Of a stretch of DNA of 45,921 nucleotides, positions 26,500 through 34,527 are shown piece by piece (positions within the stretch are counted from its first letter, which is position 1; every line of letters starts with the position of its first letter). Source of the stretch: CAYMAZ01 sp964428185 (lineage in GTDB: Bacteria > Bacteroidota > Bacteroidia > Bacteroidales > DTU049). The notes below the pieces were generated by a model that was not told the origin of the DNA, ran no database searches, and saw only the letters and a list, made by a program, of their open reading frames with translations. Position numbers and translations under genes: made by a program. The stretch lies in contig CAYRXH010000011.1 in NCBI GenBank assembly GCA_964428185.1, positions 1 to 45,921 on the forward strand, in the 5' to 3' direction.

Positions 26500-27684
26500 A
26501 TGAGCAGTTCATATTTTTACAATCTTCCATCTGAAAAAATAGCTTTGATTCCTGTTTCAGGAAGAACGGAGTCAAAACTTCTTGTCTGGAGAAATAATTC
26601 TATCAGTGATAACTTCTTTTCTGACCTTCCACATCTTTTGCCGCCCCATTGCCATCTGGTTCGCAATATCACCAAAGTCATTAAAGCCAGACTATTTCTT
26701 CAAAGATTATCGGGCGGGAAATATGAATTTTTCTGTTTGGAATCATTCTCTACTGCAAAAGGTAGTTCAGATGTCAAATGTCTGATAAGAAACATGAAAA
26801 GAATCAGAACAGGAGAAATATTTCAGTCTACAAAAGATTTTCAAAAACAAACAGTTACCTTAACATCCCGTATTCAGAAGCGGGTTGAAGATTATGCATT
26901 AGTTCATTTTTCATGGGATTGCCCTGAACTAAGTTTCCATGAAATCCTTGATATTTTCGGAACATCTCCACTTCCACCCTATATTAAGCGTGAATCTAAT
27001 GAAGATGATGCTGAAAGATACCAGACAACGTATGCAACTGAATACGGATCAGTTGCAGCTCCCACGGCAGGTTTGCATTTTACACCTGAACTTGATCAAA
27101 AGCTGATTGAAAGAGGAGTAATCATTTCTGATGTCAATCTTCATGTTGGTCTTGGAACCTTTCAGCCAATGAAATCAGACAATTTTTATAAACATTCAAT
27201 GCATTCTGAAAAATTCTCTGTTTCAATTGATACAATCCATGATCTTTTTGCCAACAACAATCCATTAATCAGTGTTGGTACAACAACTCTCCGAACTCTT
27301 GAAAGTCTTTATATTGCGGCACATTTTCCCAACAAACTGTCAGATCCTGAAAACATACGTATTGAACAATGGGACCATCAAGAAATTGAAAAGAAAATGA
27401 AACGCACTGAAGCTTGGCAAAGAATTCTTGAATCATCTGCCATTAAAGGTATCACAAAATTTTCAGGATCAACACAATTGATGATAACTCCCGATTATAC
27501 ATGTGAAACAACTGATTTTCTAATTACAAATTTTCATCAACCCAACAGCACTCTACTCCTTATTGTTGCTTCTATGACAGGAGAATCATGGAAAGACATT
27601 TATAATCACGCTTTAAATAACAATTATCGGTTTTTAAGTTATGGAGATGCTTGTCTTATCGAGAATCAGAAAGCAAATTTTTAA
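26500..27684 (+). CDS. QueA-family S-adenosylmethionine:tRNA ribosyltransferase-isomerase, long form
   Basis: QueA transfers the ribosyl part of SAM to 7-aminomethyl-deazaguanine in tRNA to form epoxyqueuosine. Conserved family blocks are present: SGGKYEFFCLE near 73-83, LPPYIKR near 161-167, YQTTYATEYGSVAAPTAGLHF near 174-194, LHVGLGTFQPM near 212-222, HSEKF, VGTTTLRTLESL, TNFHQPNSTLLLIVAS near 346-361 and the terminal YRFLSYGDACLI. At 394 aa it is longer than classical QueA (about 345-355). The first core motif, usually VFNNTRVIPARL, reads LVRNITKVIKARL. Bacteroidota often carry a longer QueA-like paralogue, and this gene fits that better than canonical QueA, so I leave the symbol empty. 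It converges on the hydrolase gene with only 4 bases between stops. Confidence 0.85.
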   Translation: MSSSYFYNLPSEKIALIPVSGRTESKLLVWRNNSISDNFFSDLPHLLPPHCHLVRNITKVIKARLFLQRLSGGKYEFFCLESFSTAKGSSDVKCLIRNMKRIRTGEIFQSTKDFQKQTVTLTSRIQKRVEDYALVHFSWDCPELSFHEILDIFGTSPLPPYIKRESNEDDAERYQTTYATEYGSVAAPTAGLHFTPELDQKLIERGVIISDVNLHVGLGTFQPMKSDNFYKHSMHSEKFSVSIDTIHDLFANNNPLISVGTTTLRTLESLYIAAHFPNKLSDPENIRIEQWDHQEIEKKMKRTEAWQRILESSAIKGITKFSGSTQLMITPDYTCETTDFLITNFHQPNSTLLLIVASMTGESWKDIYNHALNNNYRFLSYGDACLIENQKANF

Positions 27685-27688
27685 CCTT

Positions 27689-28477
27689 TTATTGAATTTT
27701 TCTTTGATGTAACAACCATTCAGTTATTGTACTGGCTATGAGAACAGGCTGATCGGAATGCAGCCAGTGTGTTGCATTTTCAATAATTTTAAGATCAGTT
27801 GAGGGGAACAAAGAAAACATCTCATGATGGTGGTGTTGCTGAATATAATCTGACAATTCACCCTTCAGCCAAAGGACAGGTTTTGCAAAATTTCGCCCAG
27901 AAGGTTCAAACTTAAAAACTTCTTCAAGATTCAGTTTCAGCGATTCAATATTCATTTTCCAGGCTAACTTATCACGACTGATAGTCCTGATATTTTTCAT
28001 CATAAAGTTAACAAGTCTTTTATCAGGTACTTTTTTCATCATTTCAGATTCTATTTCCTTTCTTGACCTGAAATTCTCAAAATAAATTTCAGACATCACT
28101 TCAAGCAAAAACGCATGTCTGTGTGTCTGATAAGTTACCGGGCTGATATCTGCAACAATAAGTCCTTCAACATTAGCGGGGTAATCAAGTGCAAAATGCA
28201 TTGCCACTTTCCCACCCATTGAATGACCAAGCAATATAGCACTTGTAATATCATGTTCATCATAAAACTCAGCCAGATCATCAACAAGTGCATGATAATT
28301 AAATACAGGATGATGTGCAGACATCCCGTGATTTCTTTGATCGGGAACATATACTTTCATGTTCAGTGAATCGGCAAAAGTTCTTGCCAGTGGCACCCAA
28401 TTGTCCGACAATCCGAATAATCCATGAAGAATAATCATGGGCTTGCCTTCGCCAAATTCCCTGAAAAATAATTTCAT
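27689..28477 (-). CDS. Alpha/beta-fold hydrolase (YbfF-like esterase)
   Basis: A cytoplasmic serine hydrolase of 262 aa; the substrate is unknown. It shows the oxyanion region ILHGLFGLSDNW at 16-27, VPDQRNHGMS near 44-53, the nucleophile elbow LLGHSMGGK with Ser at 86, DISPV near 121, and a late NATHWLHSDQP holding the likely catalytic His. These match short-chain acyl-esterases of the YbfF group. Its ATG overlaps the pdxJ stop by four bases (ATGA), so the two genes are translationally coupled. Confidence 0.85.
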   Translation of the reverse strand: MKLFFREFGEGKPMIILHGLFGLSDNWVPLARTFADSLNMKVYVPDQRNHGMSAHHPVFNYHALVDDLAEFYDEHDITSAILLGHSMGGKVAMHFALDYPANVEGLIVADISPVTYQTHRHAFLLEVMSEIYFENFRSRKEIESEMMKKVPDKRLVNFMMKNIRTISRDKLAWKMNIESLKLNLEEVFKFEPSGRNFAKPVLWLKGELSDYIQQHHHHEMFSLFPSTDLKIIENATHWLHSDQPVLIASTITEWLLHQRKIQ

Positions 28478-29190
28478 GGCATGAGCTGTCTAAGATACAT
28501 CTGAATAGTATTTTCAAGCCCCAGATAGAGTGCATCAGAAATGAGAGCATGCCCGATTGATACTTCAAGCAATCCAGGAACCTTTTCAGCAAAAAACTTT
28601 AAATTCTCCAGATTAAGATCATGACCTGCATTGATGCCGAGGCCACACCGGAGTGCTACTTCAGCAGCGCTTACATACGGAGAAACTGCCTTCAGTGGAT
28701 CATTAAGAAACATTGCTGCATATGGTTCAGTGTAAAGTTCAATTCTGTCAACGCCTGTAGCCTTTGCACCCTGTATCATTTCTGGATTTGTTTCAACAAA
28801 TACTGATGATCGTATCCCTGCTGTCCTGAACCGGGTAATAACCTGACTCAAAAAATCGTGATTTGCAATAGTATCCCATCCTGCATTGGAAGTAATGACA
28901 TCAGGTGGATCGGGGACAAGTGTCACCTGATCTGGCCTGACTTCTAAAACCAGATCAATAAATGAATCCGAAGGATATCCTTCAATATTAAATTCTGTGG
29001 TTACCAACTTTTTCAGTTGACGAACATCACTATACCTGATGTGTCTTTCATCTGGTCTCGGATGCACAGTGATTCCATGTGCTCCGAAACGTTCACAATC
29101 AATTGCACATTTCAGAACATCCGGCACATTCCCACCCCTTGCATTTCGCAAGGTGGCAACCTTGTTAATATTTACACTCAGCCTGATCAT
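28474..29190 (-). CDS. pdxJ: Pyridoxine 5'-phosphate synthase PdxJ
   Basis: Condenses 1-deoxyxylulose 5-phosphate with 3-amino-2-oxopropyl phosphate to give pyridoxine 5'-phosphate, the last ring-forming step of DXP-dependent vitamin B6 synthesis. The length of 238 aa is typical. Motifs include VNINKVATLRNARGG near 6-20, GITVHPRPDERHI near 38-50, FNIEGYPS near 68-75, VTLVPDPPD near 94-102, RIELYTEPYA and LGINAGHDLNLEN near 189-201. A perfect -7 box lies 10-18 bases upstream. It is coupled to the downstream hydrolase by an ATGA overlap. Confidence 0.95.
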   Translation of the reverse strand: MIRLSVNINKVATLRNARGGNVPDVLKCAIDCERFGAHGITVHPRPDERHIRYSDVRQLKKLVTTEFNIEGYPSDSFIDLVLEVRPDQVTLVPDPPDVITSNAGWDTIANHDFLSQVITRFRTAGIRSSVFVETNPEMIQGAKATGVDRIELYTEPYAAMFLNDPLKAVSPYVSAAEVALRCGLGINAGHDLNLENLKFFAEKVPGLLEVSIGHALISDALYLGLENTIQMYLRQLMP

Positions 29191-29200
29191 GATTTTTTTT

Positions 29201-29208
29201 CAAAATTA
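29201..29208 (-). promoter_or_regulatory. -7 promoter box of pdxJ
   Basis: Minus-strand TAATTTTG (29208-29201) fits TAnnTTTG and ends 10 bases before the ATG, so the leader would be only a few bases long. No -33 TTG is found at 19-21 bases; a T-rich run and TTG directly adjoin the box instead. Confidence 0.45.
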
Positions 29209-29266
29209 CAAAAAAATAAATCTGGGTTTACTTAGATTGAAAAACCATGCTCGAATGTTTGGCCCC

Positions 29267-29291
29267 ATTTCAAAAAAAAATTGTACGTTTG
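29267..29291 (+). promoter_or_regulatory. Promoter of the CBS-omp85-nadK operon, copy 1 of the ATTTC-A9 block
   Basis: ATTTC (29267-29271), nine A (29272-29280), TTG (29281-29283) and TACGTTTG (29284-29291), a perfect -7 box 11 bases before the ATG at 29303. A second TTG at 29259-29261 stands 22 bases before the box and could be the -33 element. The same block with identical spacing recurs at 32341 and 41824. Confidence 0.6.
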
Positions 29292-29302
29292 GCAAAAAAA
29301 TA

Positions 29303-29962
29303 ATGATTCCGAGACATCTGATAAAAAACATCATTACACCTGTCATGACTTCCTTCAGCGGGAATCAGGTCCTTGCTGCAATGGATGAAACCAGACTGAG
29401 TCATCTCCCTATTGTCAATAATCAGGACTTTCTTGGTGTAATAAGCGAAACAGACCTGTTTAACAACATTATGGATGATCCCATTGGAACATACAAACTT
29501 TCTCTGACCAATGCATTTGTCCGGATAGAGAACCACATTTTTGATGCAGTCAGGTTGGTCTGCGACATGAAACTTTCACTTGTCCCAGTCATTGACAGCA
29601 AAAATGTGTATATTGGATATCTGGATCCGCTAGGACTTGTGGATCATTTTGGCAATCATTTGTCAATCAACAATCCCGGAGGAATCATTGAACTTGAGCT
29701 AAATAGCCAAGACTTTTCATTATCAGAAATTGCCCAGATTATTGAAACTAACGAAGGAAAAATATTGAATATGGGACTAACAACTTTTCCTGACTCTACA
29801 AAAGTACTCCTGACGATGAAACTGGACAAAATTGACATCTCTGCAATCATTCAAACTCTCACAAGATACGATTATATCATCACCGGATCATACGGAGAGG
29901 ATGAAATGAGAAATTACCTCAGAGACAGATATGATTCACTGATGAACTACCTCAATATCTGA
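29303..29962 (+). CDS. CBS-domain protein with ACT-like C-terminus
   Basis: A 219-aa cytoplasmic protein with a CBS pair at about 5-125 (ITPVMTSFSGNQVLAAMDETRLSHLPIV, FLGVISETDLFN, then FDAVRLVCDMKLSLVPVID, YIGYLDPLGLVDHF). An ACT-like region follows at about 130-205 (GGIIELELNSQDFSLSEIAQII, NMGLTTFPDSTKVLLTMKLDK). Such proteins usually sense adenylates or other small ligands. The reading frame is open back to 29039, but I start at 29303: the -7 box at 29284-29291 lies just before it, and upstream residues run antisense to pdxJ. It heads an operon with the Omp85 gene (one base apart) and nadK, where relatives of this gene commonly precede nadK. Confidence 0.8.
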   Translation: MIPRHLIKNIITPVMTSFSGNQVLAAMDETRLSHLPIVNNQDFLGVISETDLFNNIMDDPIGTYKLSLTNAFVRIENHIFDAVRLVCDMKLSLVPVIDSKNVYIGYLDPLGLVDHFGNHLSINNPGGIIELELNSQDFSLSEIAQIIETNEGKILNMGLTTFPDSTKVLLTMKLDKIDISAIIQTLTRYDYIITGSYGEDEMRNYLRDRYDSLMNYLNI

Positions 29963-29963
29963 G

Positions 29964-31406
29964 ATGAATAAACTGCTGAAATACAAATATTTTTTGATAA
30001 TTCTGCTTCTGGCAAAAATCCGGCTACTGAATTCCATCTGTTGCGGACAGTCTCAAACTCAATTGTATCATATTCAATCCATTGAAATACAGGGGAATAA
30101 AGCCACTAAAGAAAAAGTAATACTTCGAGAACTTGAATTTTCTATAAACGACACAATTGATAACATCACTTTTCAAAAAAACATTGCAGCATCTGAAGAT
30201 AATCTGATGAATATTTCTTTGTTCAATTTTGTGAATATCACGTATGAAAGAGATTCTCTCACAGGAACAATCAGTGAAATTATTCCTGTCAAAGTCATTA
30301 TCAGTTGTACTGAGCGCTGGTACACATGGCCTGTGCCCTTTGCTTATTTTGAAGAACGCAATTTTAATGACTGGCTACAGCGAAAAGATTTATCAAGAAT
30401 AAGTTACGGCATGATGCTGGTCAGAGAAAATTTCAGAGGCAGGCGTGAACAAATTACAGTAGGCTTTAAAACCGGCTTTAATGATCTGATCAGTCTGAAA
30501 TACACCAATCCCGGAATTGACAAGTCAAAAAGTATCGGAATCGGCTTTACTGCCAGTTATGCAAGAGTTCATAATATTTTCTGGCAAACAGTGAATCATG
30601 AACAACAACTTTTAAAACTTGAAGATGATTTTGCCATTGAGAACAGATATCTCCATTTCAGTCTGACAAAACGTTTCGGCATCAGAAAATCTTTCAGGAT
30701 ATACGGACAATATAATCATTATTCATTTTCAGACACTTTATTTTCTCTGAATCCAAACTTTACTGAGCCTGCCTCTGAAACCATGAAATTTTTTACAATT
30801 TCCCTTCTCTTCAAGCTTGATTACAGAGACTATATCCATTATCCCCTTGAAGGCTATTTTGCTGATTGTGAGATAACAAAGAAAGGTCTCGGAATATTAA
30901 AAACGGAAGATTTTTCCCTTGTAACAATTCATACTTCCTTGCGAAAATACTGGCAACTTGATGAACGATTGTATTTTGCAACCGGATTCAGCGGCAGATT
31001 GAGACTTGACGGATATAATTCCTATTATTTCAGCAAAGGTCTTGGATTTGCCAATGAATATGTCAGGGGATATGAGAGTTATGTCATTGATGGTGAACAT
31101 TATTTTTTACTTAAAAACAATCTTAAATACAACATTATTCCTGAAAAAATTATCCGGCTTAAATTCATAAAAACCGAAAAGTTCAATACCATTCCATTCA
31201 GAGTGTATGCAAATGTTTTTTCAGATTGCGGTTATATCAGCAATGAATATACTGCAAGCCTGAATTCACTCAGCAATCGCATACTTTTTGGTTATGGAAT
31301 TGGAGTTGATCTGGTTACCTATTATGACAAAGCATACAGAATTGAAATTTCACGAAATTCAGAAAATCAGTTTAGCTTTGCAATTCAGTTTACTGCACCA
31401 ATATAA
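29964..31406 (+). CDS. Small Omp85-family outer-membrane protein with a single POTRA domain
   Basis: A 480-aa predicted outer-membrane protein. The N-terminus is a signal sequence (hydrophobic 8-20, ending near CCGQSQ). One POTRA-like repeat follows at about 36-110: YHIQSIEIQGNKATKEKVILRELEFSINDTI with NISLFNFVNITY and EIIPVKVIISCTERW. Residues 115-480 are barrel strands, with FSLTKRFGIRK-like strands, DYRDYIHYPLEGYFADCEI (typical of Omp85 barrels) and FANEYVRGYESYVIDGEHYFLLKNNLKY, where VRGYE is the Omp85 loop-6 motif. Most BamA proteins have five POTRA domains and about 800 aa, so this is a separate minimal form. Whether it inserts proteins or lipids or secretes a partner cannot be read. 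It lies between the CBS gene and nadK with gaps of 1 and 5 bases. Confidence 0.82.
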   Translation: MNKLLKYKYFLIILLLAKIRLLNSICCGQSQTQLYHIQSIEIQGNKATKEKVILRELEFSINDTIDNITFQKNIAASEDNLMNISLFNFVNITYERDSLTGTISEIIPVKVIISCTERWYTWPVPFAYFEERNFNDWLQRKDLSRISYGMMLVRENFRGRREQITVGFKTGFNDLISLKYTNPGIDKSKSIGIGFTASYARVHNIFWQTVNHEQQLLKLEDDFAIENRYLHFSLTKRFGIRKSFRIYGQYNHYSFSDTLFSLNPNFTEPASETMKFFTISLLFKLDYRDYIHYPLEGYFADCEITKKGLGILKTEDFSLVTIHTSLRKYWQLDERLYFATGFSGRLRLDGYNSYYFSKGLGFANEYVRGYESYVIDGEHYFLLKNNLKYNIIPEKIIRLKFIKTEKFNTIPFRVYANVFSDCGYISNEYTASLNSLSNRILFGYGIGVDLVTYYDKAYRIEISRNSENQFSFAIQFTAPI

Positions 31407-31411
31407 ATTCT

Positions 31412-32296
31412 ATGCAAACAATTGCAATATTTTCAAGGAAATTCAGTCCAGAACACAGACAATATCTGCAAAAAATCATTTCACACATTGATCAGGAAGG
31501 AGGAAAAGTCTTGTTGTATAAAGAATTGCACAAGAATATTGAAAAGGTCTTCCGAATTCCAAATCTTGCAGGTACATTTTCCAGCACTGAAGATTTGAAG
31601 AAATGTACTGATATGATCATCAGTCTGGGTGGTGACGGAACCTTGCTGGAATGCGTCACTTACGTAAAAGACTCTGAAATTCCTGTTCTTGGGATCAACA
31701 TAGGAAGACTCGGTTTCCTGTCTAGTGTGGGTGTGTCTGATATTCAGCCTGCTATAACTGCAGTATTCAATAATAATTTTACTATTTCAAAGCGCACACT
31801 GTTAAAGGTCACATCAATCAGTGGACACTCAATTCCTGAGCCTTCATTTGCCATGAATGATATTACTGTTTCTAAAAGAGACAGCAACTCAATGATTGTA
31901 GTTCATGCCCAAATCAATGATATTCGTCTGAATTCATACTGGGCGGATGGATTGATTGTGACCACACCCACAGGATCAACAGCCTATTCGCTTTCATGTT
32001 CAGGACCAATTTTGACTCCTGATTCTCAGAATTTCATTATTAATCCCATAGCACCACATAATCTCTCTGTTCGCCCCATTGTCTTTCCCGATCATTCCAT
32101 AATTAAACTAGAAATTGATGGAAGAAGCAGTTATTTTCACCTGACACTTGATTCTCGAACGATGAGTATCAAAACCGGAAGCATTATTGAAATTGAAAAA
32201 GAATCTTTTCAGGTTCATCTTGTGACATTACCCGGTGATTCTTTTTTTCACATAATCAGAGACAAACTTCAATGGGGTTCTGACAAAAGAAATTAA
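31412..32296 (+). CDS. nadK: NAD kinase
   Basis: Phosphorylates NAD to NADP in the cytoplasm. The protein has 294 aa. It carries IISLGGDGTLLE near 69-80 with the catalytic GGDG, GINIGRLGFLSSV near 95-107, the NDI motif in AMNDITVSKRD, YWADGLIVTTPTGSTAYSLSCSGP near 178-202 (nucleotide-binding loop), and RPIVFPD. It is the last gene of the CBS-omp85-nadK operon. In many Bacteroidota nadK is followed directly by porG-uppS-bamA; here it is followed by a porG paralogue but not by uppS, which lies at 12851. Confidence 0.95.
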   Translation: MQTIAIFSRKFSPEHRQYLQKIISHIDQEGGKVLLYKELHKNIEKVFRIPNLAGTFSSTEDLKKCTDMIISLGGDGTLLECVTYVKDSEIPVLGINIGRLGFLSSVGVSDIQPAITAVFNNNFTISKRTLLKVTSISGHSIPEPSFAMNDITVSKRDSNSMIVVHAQINDIRLNSYWADGLIVTTPTGSTAYSLSCSGPILTPDSQNFIINPIAPHNLSVRPIVFPDHSIIKLEIDGRSSYFHLTLDSRTMSIKTGSIIEIEKESFQVHLVTLPGDSFFHIIRDKLQWGSDKRN

Positions 32297-32340
32297 CTTT
32301 TTGTGTTTTTTTTTCACATTTTTATAAAATAATGTAACCT

Positions 32341-32365
32341 ATTTCAAAAAAAAATAGTAAATTTG
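32341..32365 (+). promoter_or_regulatory. Promoter of the second porG-like gene, copy 2 of the ATTTC-A9 block
   Basis: ATTTC (32341-32345), nine A (32346-32354), TAG (32355-32357), then the perfect -7 box TAAATTTG (32358-32365), 20 bases before the ATG at 32386. The spacing is identical to the blocks at 29267 and 41824. No TTG is seen at the -33 position. Confidence 0.6.
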
Positions 32366-32385
32366 TACTATCAATCAGAGTTGCT

Positions 32386-33291
32386 ATGAGAAAATATTTA
32401 CCCCTGATTATTATAATTTTAACATTTTATTTCGATGTTGCAAATGCACAAATGTGGCGTCGTGACAGAAAAGAATTTGTTTTTTCAATTGGCGCAACCA
32501 ATTTTCTTGGCGATCTGGGAGGTACTGAAAAAATCGGCAGTGAGCCATTCAGTATGCGCGACCTTGACTGGCCTGCAACCAGACCTGTTGGAAGTTTTGG
32601 ATACAGATACCGCCTGACCAAAGAATCCTGTGTTAAGGGCACTCTTGCTTTTGGATATATCAGAGGTGATGATCAGTTCTCCACAAATGATATACGCTAC
32701 AACAGAAACATCAATTTCAGAGCTCCTGTTATTGAACTTTCAGGTCAATATGAATTTCTCACCAGCCGTATGCGTGAAGGACACAGATATAAACTCCGTG
32801 GCGTCAGGGGATGGAGGCATATCAATGTAGAATCTTATATTTTTACAGGATTCGGAGTTTCTTTTGTGAACCCCCAGGGTCAGTATCTTGACGGCAGATG
32901 GTATAATCTGAGACCGCTCAGTACTGAAGGCCAGGGACTCGTGGAAACTAGAAAGCCCTACAGCAGAATTCATGTGGTCATTCCTTTTGGTGTTGGTTTC
33001 AAGTATGCAATCAGCAGAGAATGGTCACTTGGTCTTGAATATGGTATAAGGAAAACCTTCTCTGATTATCTTGATGATACAAGCACCACCTATTTCGACA
33101 ACGATGAGATTCTTGAAGAAAAAGGCGAAATTGCTGCCTATTTTGCTGATCCCAGCCTTGAACTGATTCCTACGCAAACCATGGCCGGCGAGCAACGAGG
33201 TGATCCTACAGACAAAGACGCATACATGTTTGCAACTCTGACTATCTATTACAAGATCCCCAGAGGCATGATTGCTGTTCCCAAATTCTAA
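32386..33291 (+). CDS. PorG-like outer-membrane protein (DUF6089), copy 2
   Basis: A 301-aa barrel protein of the same family as the product at 11963. Its signal peptide ends at VANAQ (about residue 21-22). Shared motifs are NDIRYNRNINFRAP, FTGFGVSFVNPQGQYLDGRWY, LRPLSTEGQG, IPFGVGFKYA, LEYGIRKTFSDYLDDTSTTYFD and GEQRGDPTDKDAYMF. The two copies align along most of their length but differ at most positions, so the duplication is not recent. The nadK-porG adjacency is the ancestral one, while copy 1 keeps the porG-uppS-bamA side, so which is the true T9SS PorG is open. Confidence 0.82.
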   Translation: MRKYLPLIIIILTFYFDVANAQMWRRDRKEFVFSIGATNFLGDLGGTEKIGSEPFSMRDLDWPATRPVGSFGYRYRLTKESCVKGTLAFGYIRGDDQFSTNDIRYNRNINFRAPVIELSGQYEFLTSRMREGHRYKLRGVRGWRHINVESYIFTGFGVSFVNPQGQYLDGRWYNLRPLSTEGQGLVETRKPYSRIHVVIPFGVGFKYAISREWSLGLEYGIRKTFSDYLDDTSTTYFDNDEILEEKGEIAAYFADPSLELIPTQTMAGEQRGDPTDKDAYMFATLTIYYKIPRGMIAVPKF

Positions 33292-33313
33292 TCCGATATT
33301 CAAATCTTTTAAT

Positions 33314-34444
33314 ATGAAAACAACTATGTTCAGATTGTTTCTGGGTGTTTTGATTTTTTCCCAGTTACATAACTCTGCTCAAACCATTAAGAGTATTGAG
33401 CATAACTCTGTATCCAGAGTTTATATGGAATTTATCCCTTCTTCCTATACAGGATTACAGCCAGTCCCGCTGGTAATCGCGCTTCATGGACTGGGAGATA
33501 CAATTACAAATTTTAATGTTACGGGATTTCAAACATTGGGAGAAATTGGCAATTTTATTACAGTTTACCCTCAGGGGATGTCAGGTTTTGTAGGTACTGC
33601 ATGGAATGCAGGCGTGCAATATTATGGGATTCAGATAAACAGCCAATATGATGACGTTTCTTTCATCAGTGCCCTCATTGATACACTTTCTGATGAATAC
33701 AATATTGACCCAACAAGAATTTATGTTACAGGATTTTCCATGGGTGGATTTATGGCAAACCGAATTGCCTGTGAACTTTCAGACCGTATAGCAGCCATCG
33801 CATCTGTTGCAGGAACCAGAGGAAATATGATTACCAACTGTCAGCCGTGGAGATCTGTTCCTTTTTGCCATTTTCATGGAACTGCAGACGGCACTGTGTA
33901 TTATACAGGAAATAATTTCGGAATGGATACCCCTGATCTTGTCACCTGGTGGGCCACATGGAATCAGTGTCAAACACCCCCAGACAGTACTCTCCTACCC
34001 GACAATGTTCCGGGAGATGGTATTGTTATCACTCACTTTGAATATCCTAACGGGATTCAAAACAGCAACGTTGAATTCTACAGAGCTGACAGTGCAGATC
34101 ATGTTTGGCTCTATCAGCCTATGAATGATACTACTTACACAATTCTTATCTGGGAATTTTTTAAAAAACATCAACTCACAACTCTTGACATAAGTCAAAA
34201 TGAAGAGCAAATCACTTTCAGTATCTATCCAACTGTAGCTTCAGATTTCATTACAATTACTTCACCTTCACATATCAAGGTTTCCCATATCAGGATGTAC
34301 TCTTCAAACGGACAGGTCAGTGAATGTCCGGTTCAAGTAAACGGAAAAGCTGACATAAGCATGCTACCACAAGGAATATATATCTGTGAAATTTTCTCTG
34401 ACAACAATATTTCCTACCGGACAAAATTAATTATCAGCAGATAG
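33314..34444 (+). CDS. PHB-depolymerase/feruloyl-esterase-like hydrolase with T9SS type A sorting domain
   Basis: A secreted alpha/beta esterase of 376 aa. It has signal peptide MKTTMFRLFLGVLIFSQLHN-SAQ, then PLVIALHGLGDTITNF (oxyanion loop), VYPQGMSG, and the nucleophile elbow YVTGFSMGGFMANR with Ser near 142. HGTADGTVYYTG lies near 196 (possible acid region), and DHVWLYQ near 262 holds the likely catalytic His. The C-terminal 75 residues form a T9SS CTD (ITFSIYPTVASDFITITS to GIYICEIFSDNNISYRTKLIISR). The family cleaves polyester or aryl-ester substrates; the true substrate is not readable. ATG at 33314 gives the signal peptide; an earlier ATG at 33272 would overlap the upstream gene. Confidence 0.85.
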   Translation: MKTTMFRLFLGVLIFSQLHNSAQTIKSIEHNSVSRVYMEFIPSSYTGLQPVPLVIALHGLGDTITNFNVTGFQTLGEIGNFITVYPQGMSGFVGTAWNAGVQYYGIQINSQYDDVSFISALIDTLSDEYNIDPTRIYVTGFSMGGFMANRIACELSDRIAAIASVAGTRGNMITNCQPWRSVPFCHFHGTADGTVYYTGNNFGMDTPDLVTWWATWNQCQTPPDSTLLPDNVPGDGIVITHFEYPNGIQNSNVEFYRADSADHVWLYQPMNDTTYTILIWEFFKKHQLTTLDISQNEEQITFSIYPTVASDFITITSPSHIKVSHIRMYSSNGQVSECPVQVNGKADISMLPQGIYICEIFSDNNISYRTKLIISR

Positions 34445-34473
34445 CAAATCACCTGTCCATCCTGATTATTTAT

Positions 34474-34481
34474 TAATTTTG
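34474..34481 (+). promoter_or_regulatory. -7 promoter box of the glycyl-tRNA synthetase gene
   Basis: TAATTTTG fits TAnnTTTG exactly and lies 46 bases before the ATG at 34528. A consensus TTG is not found at the right distance. Confidence 0.45.
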
Positions 34482-34527
34482 CAGCATTGATTCTCAATAT
34501 CTCTATTGACCATACATTATTATAACT

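Noticed and set aside
29039..29302. Upstream extension of the CBS-domain protein
   Set aside because: The extra 88 residues are antisense to pdxJ, and a promoter lies just before the ATG at 29303.
33272..33313. Upstream ATG for the T9SS esterase
   Set aside because: It overlaps the end of the porG-like gene and puts 14 residues before a complete signal peptide starting at 33314.
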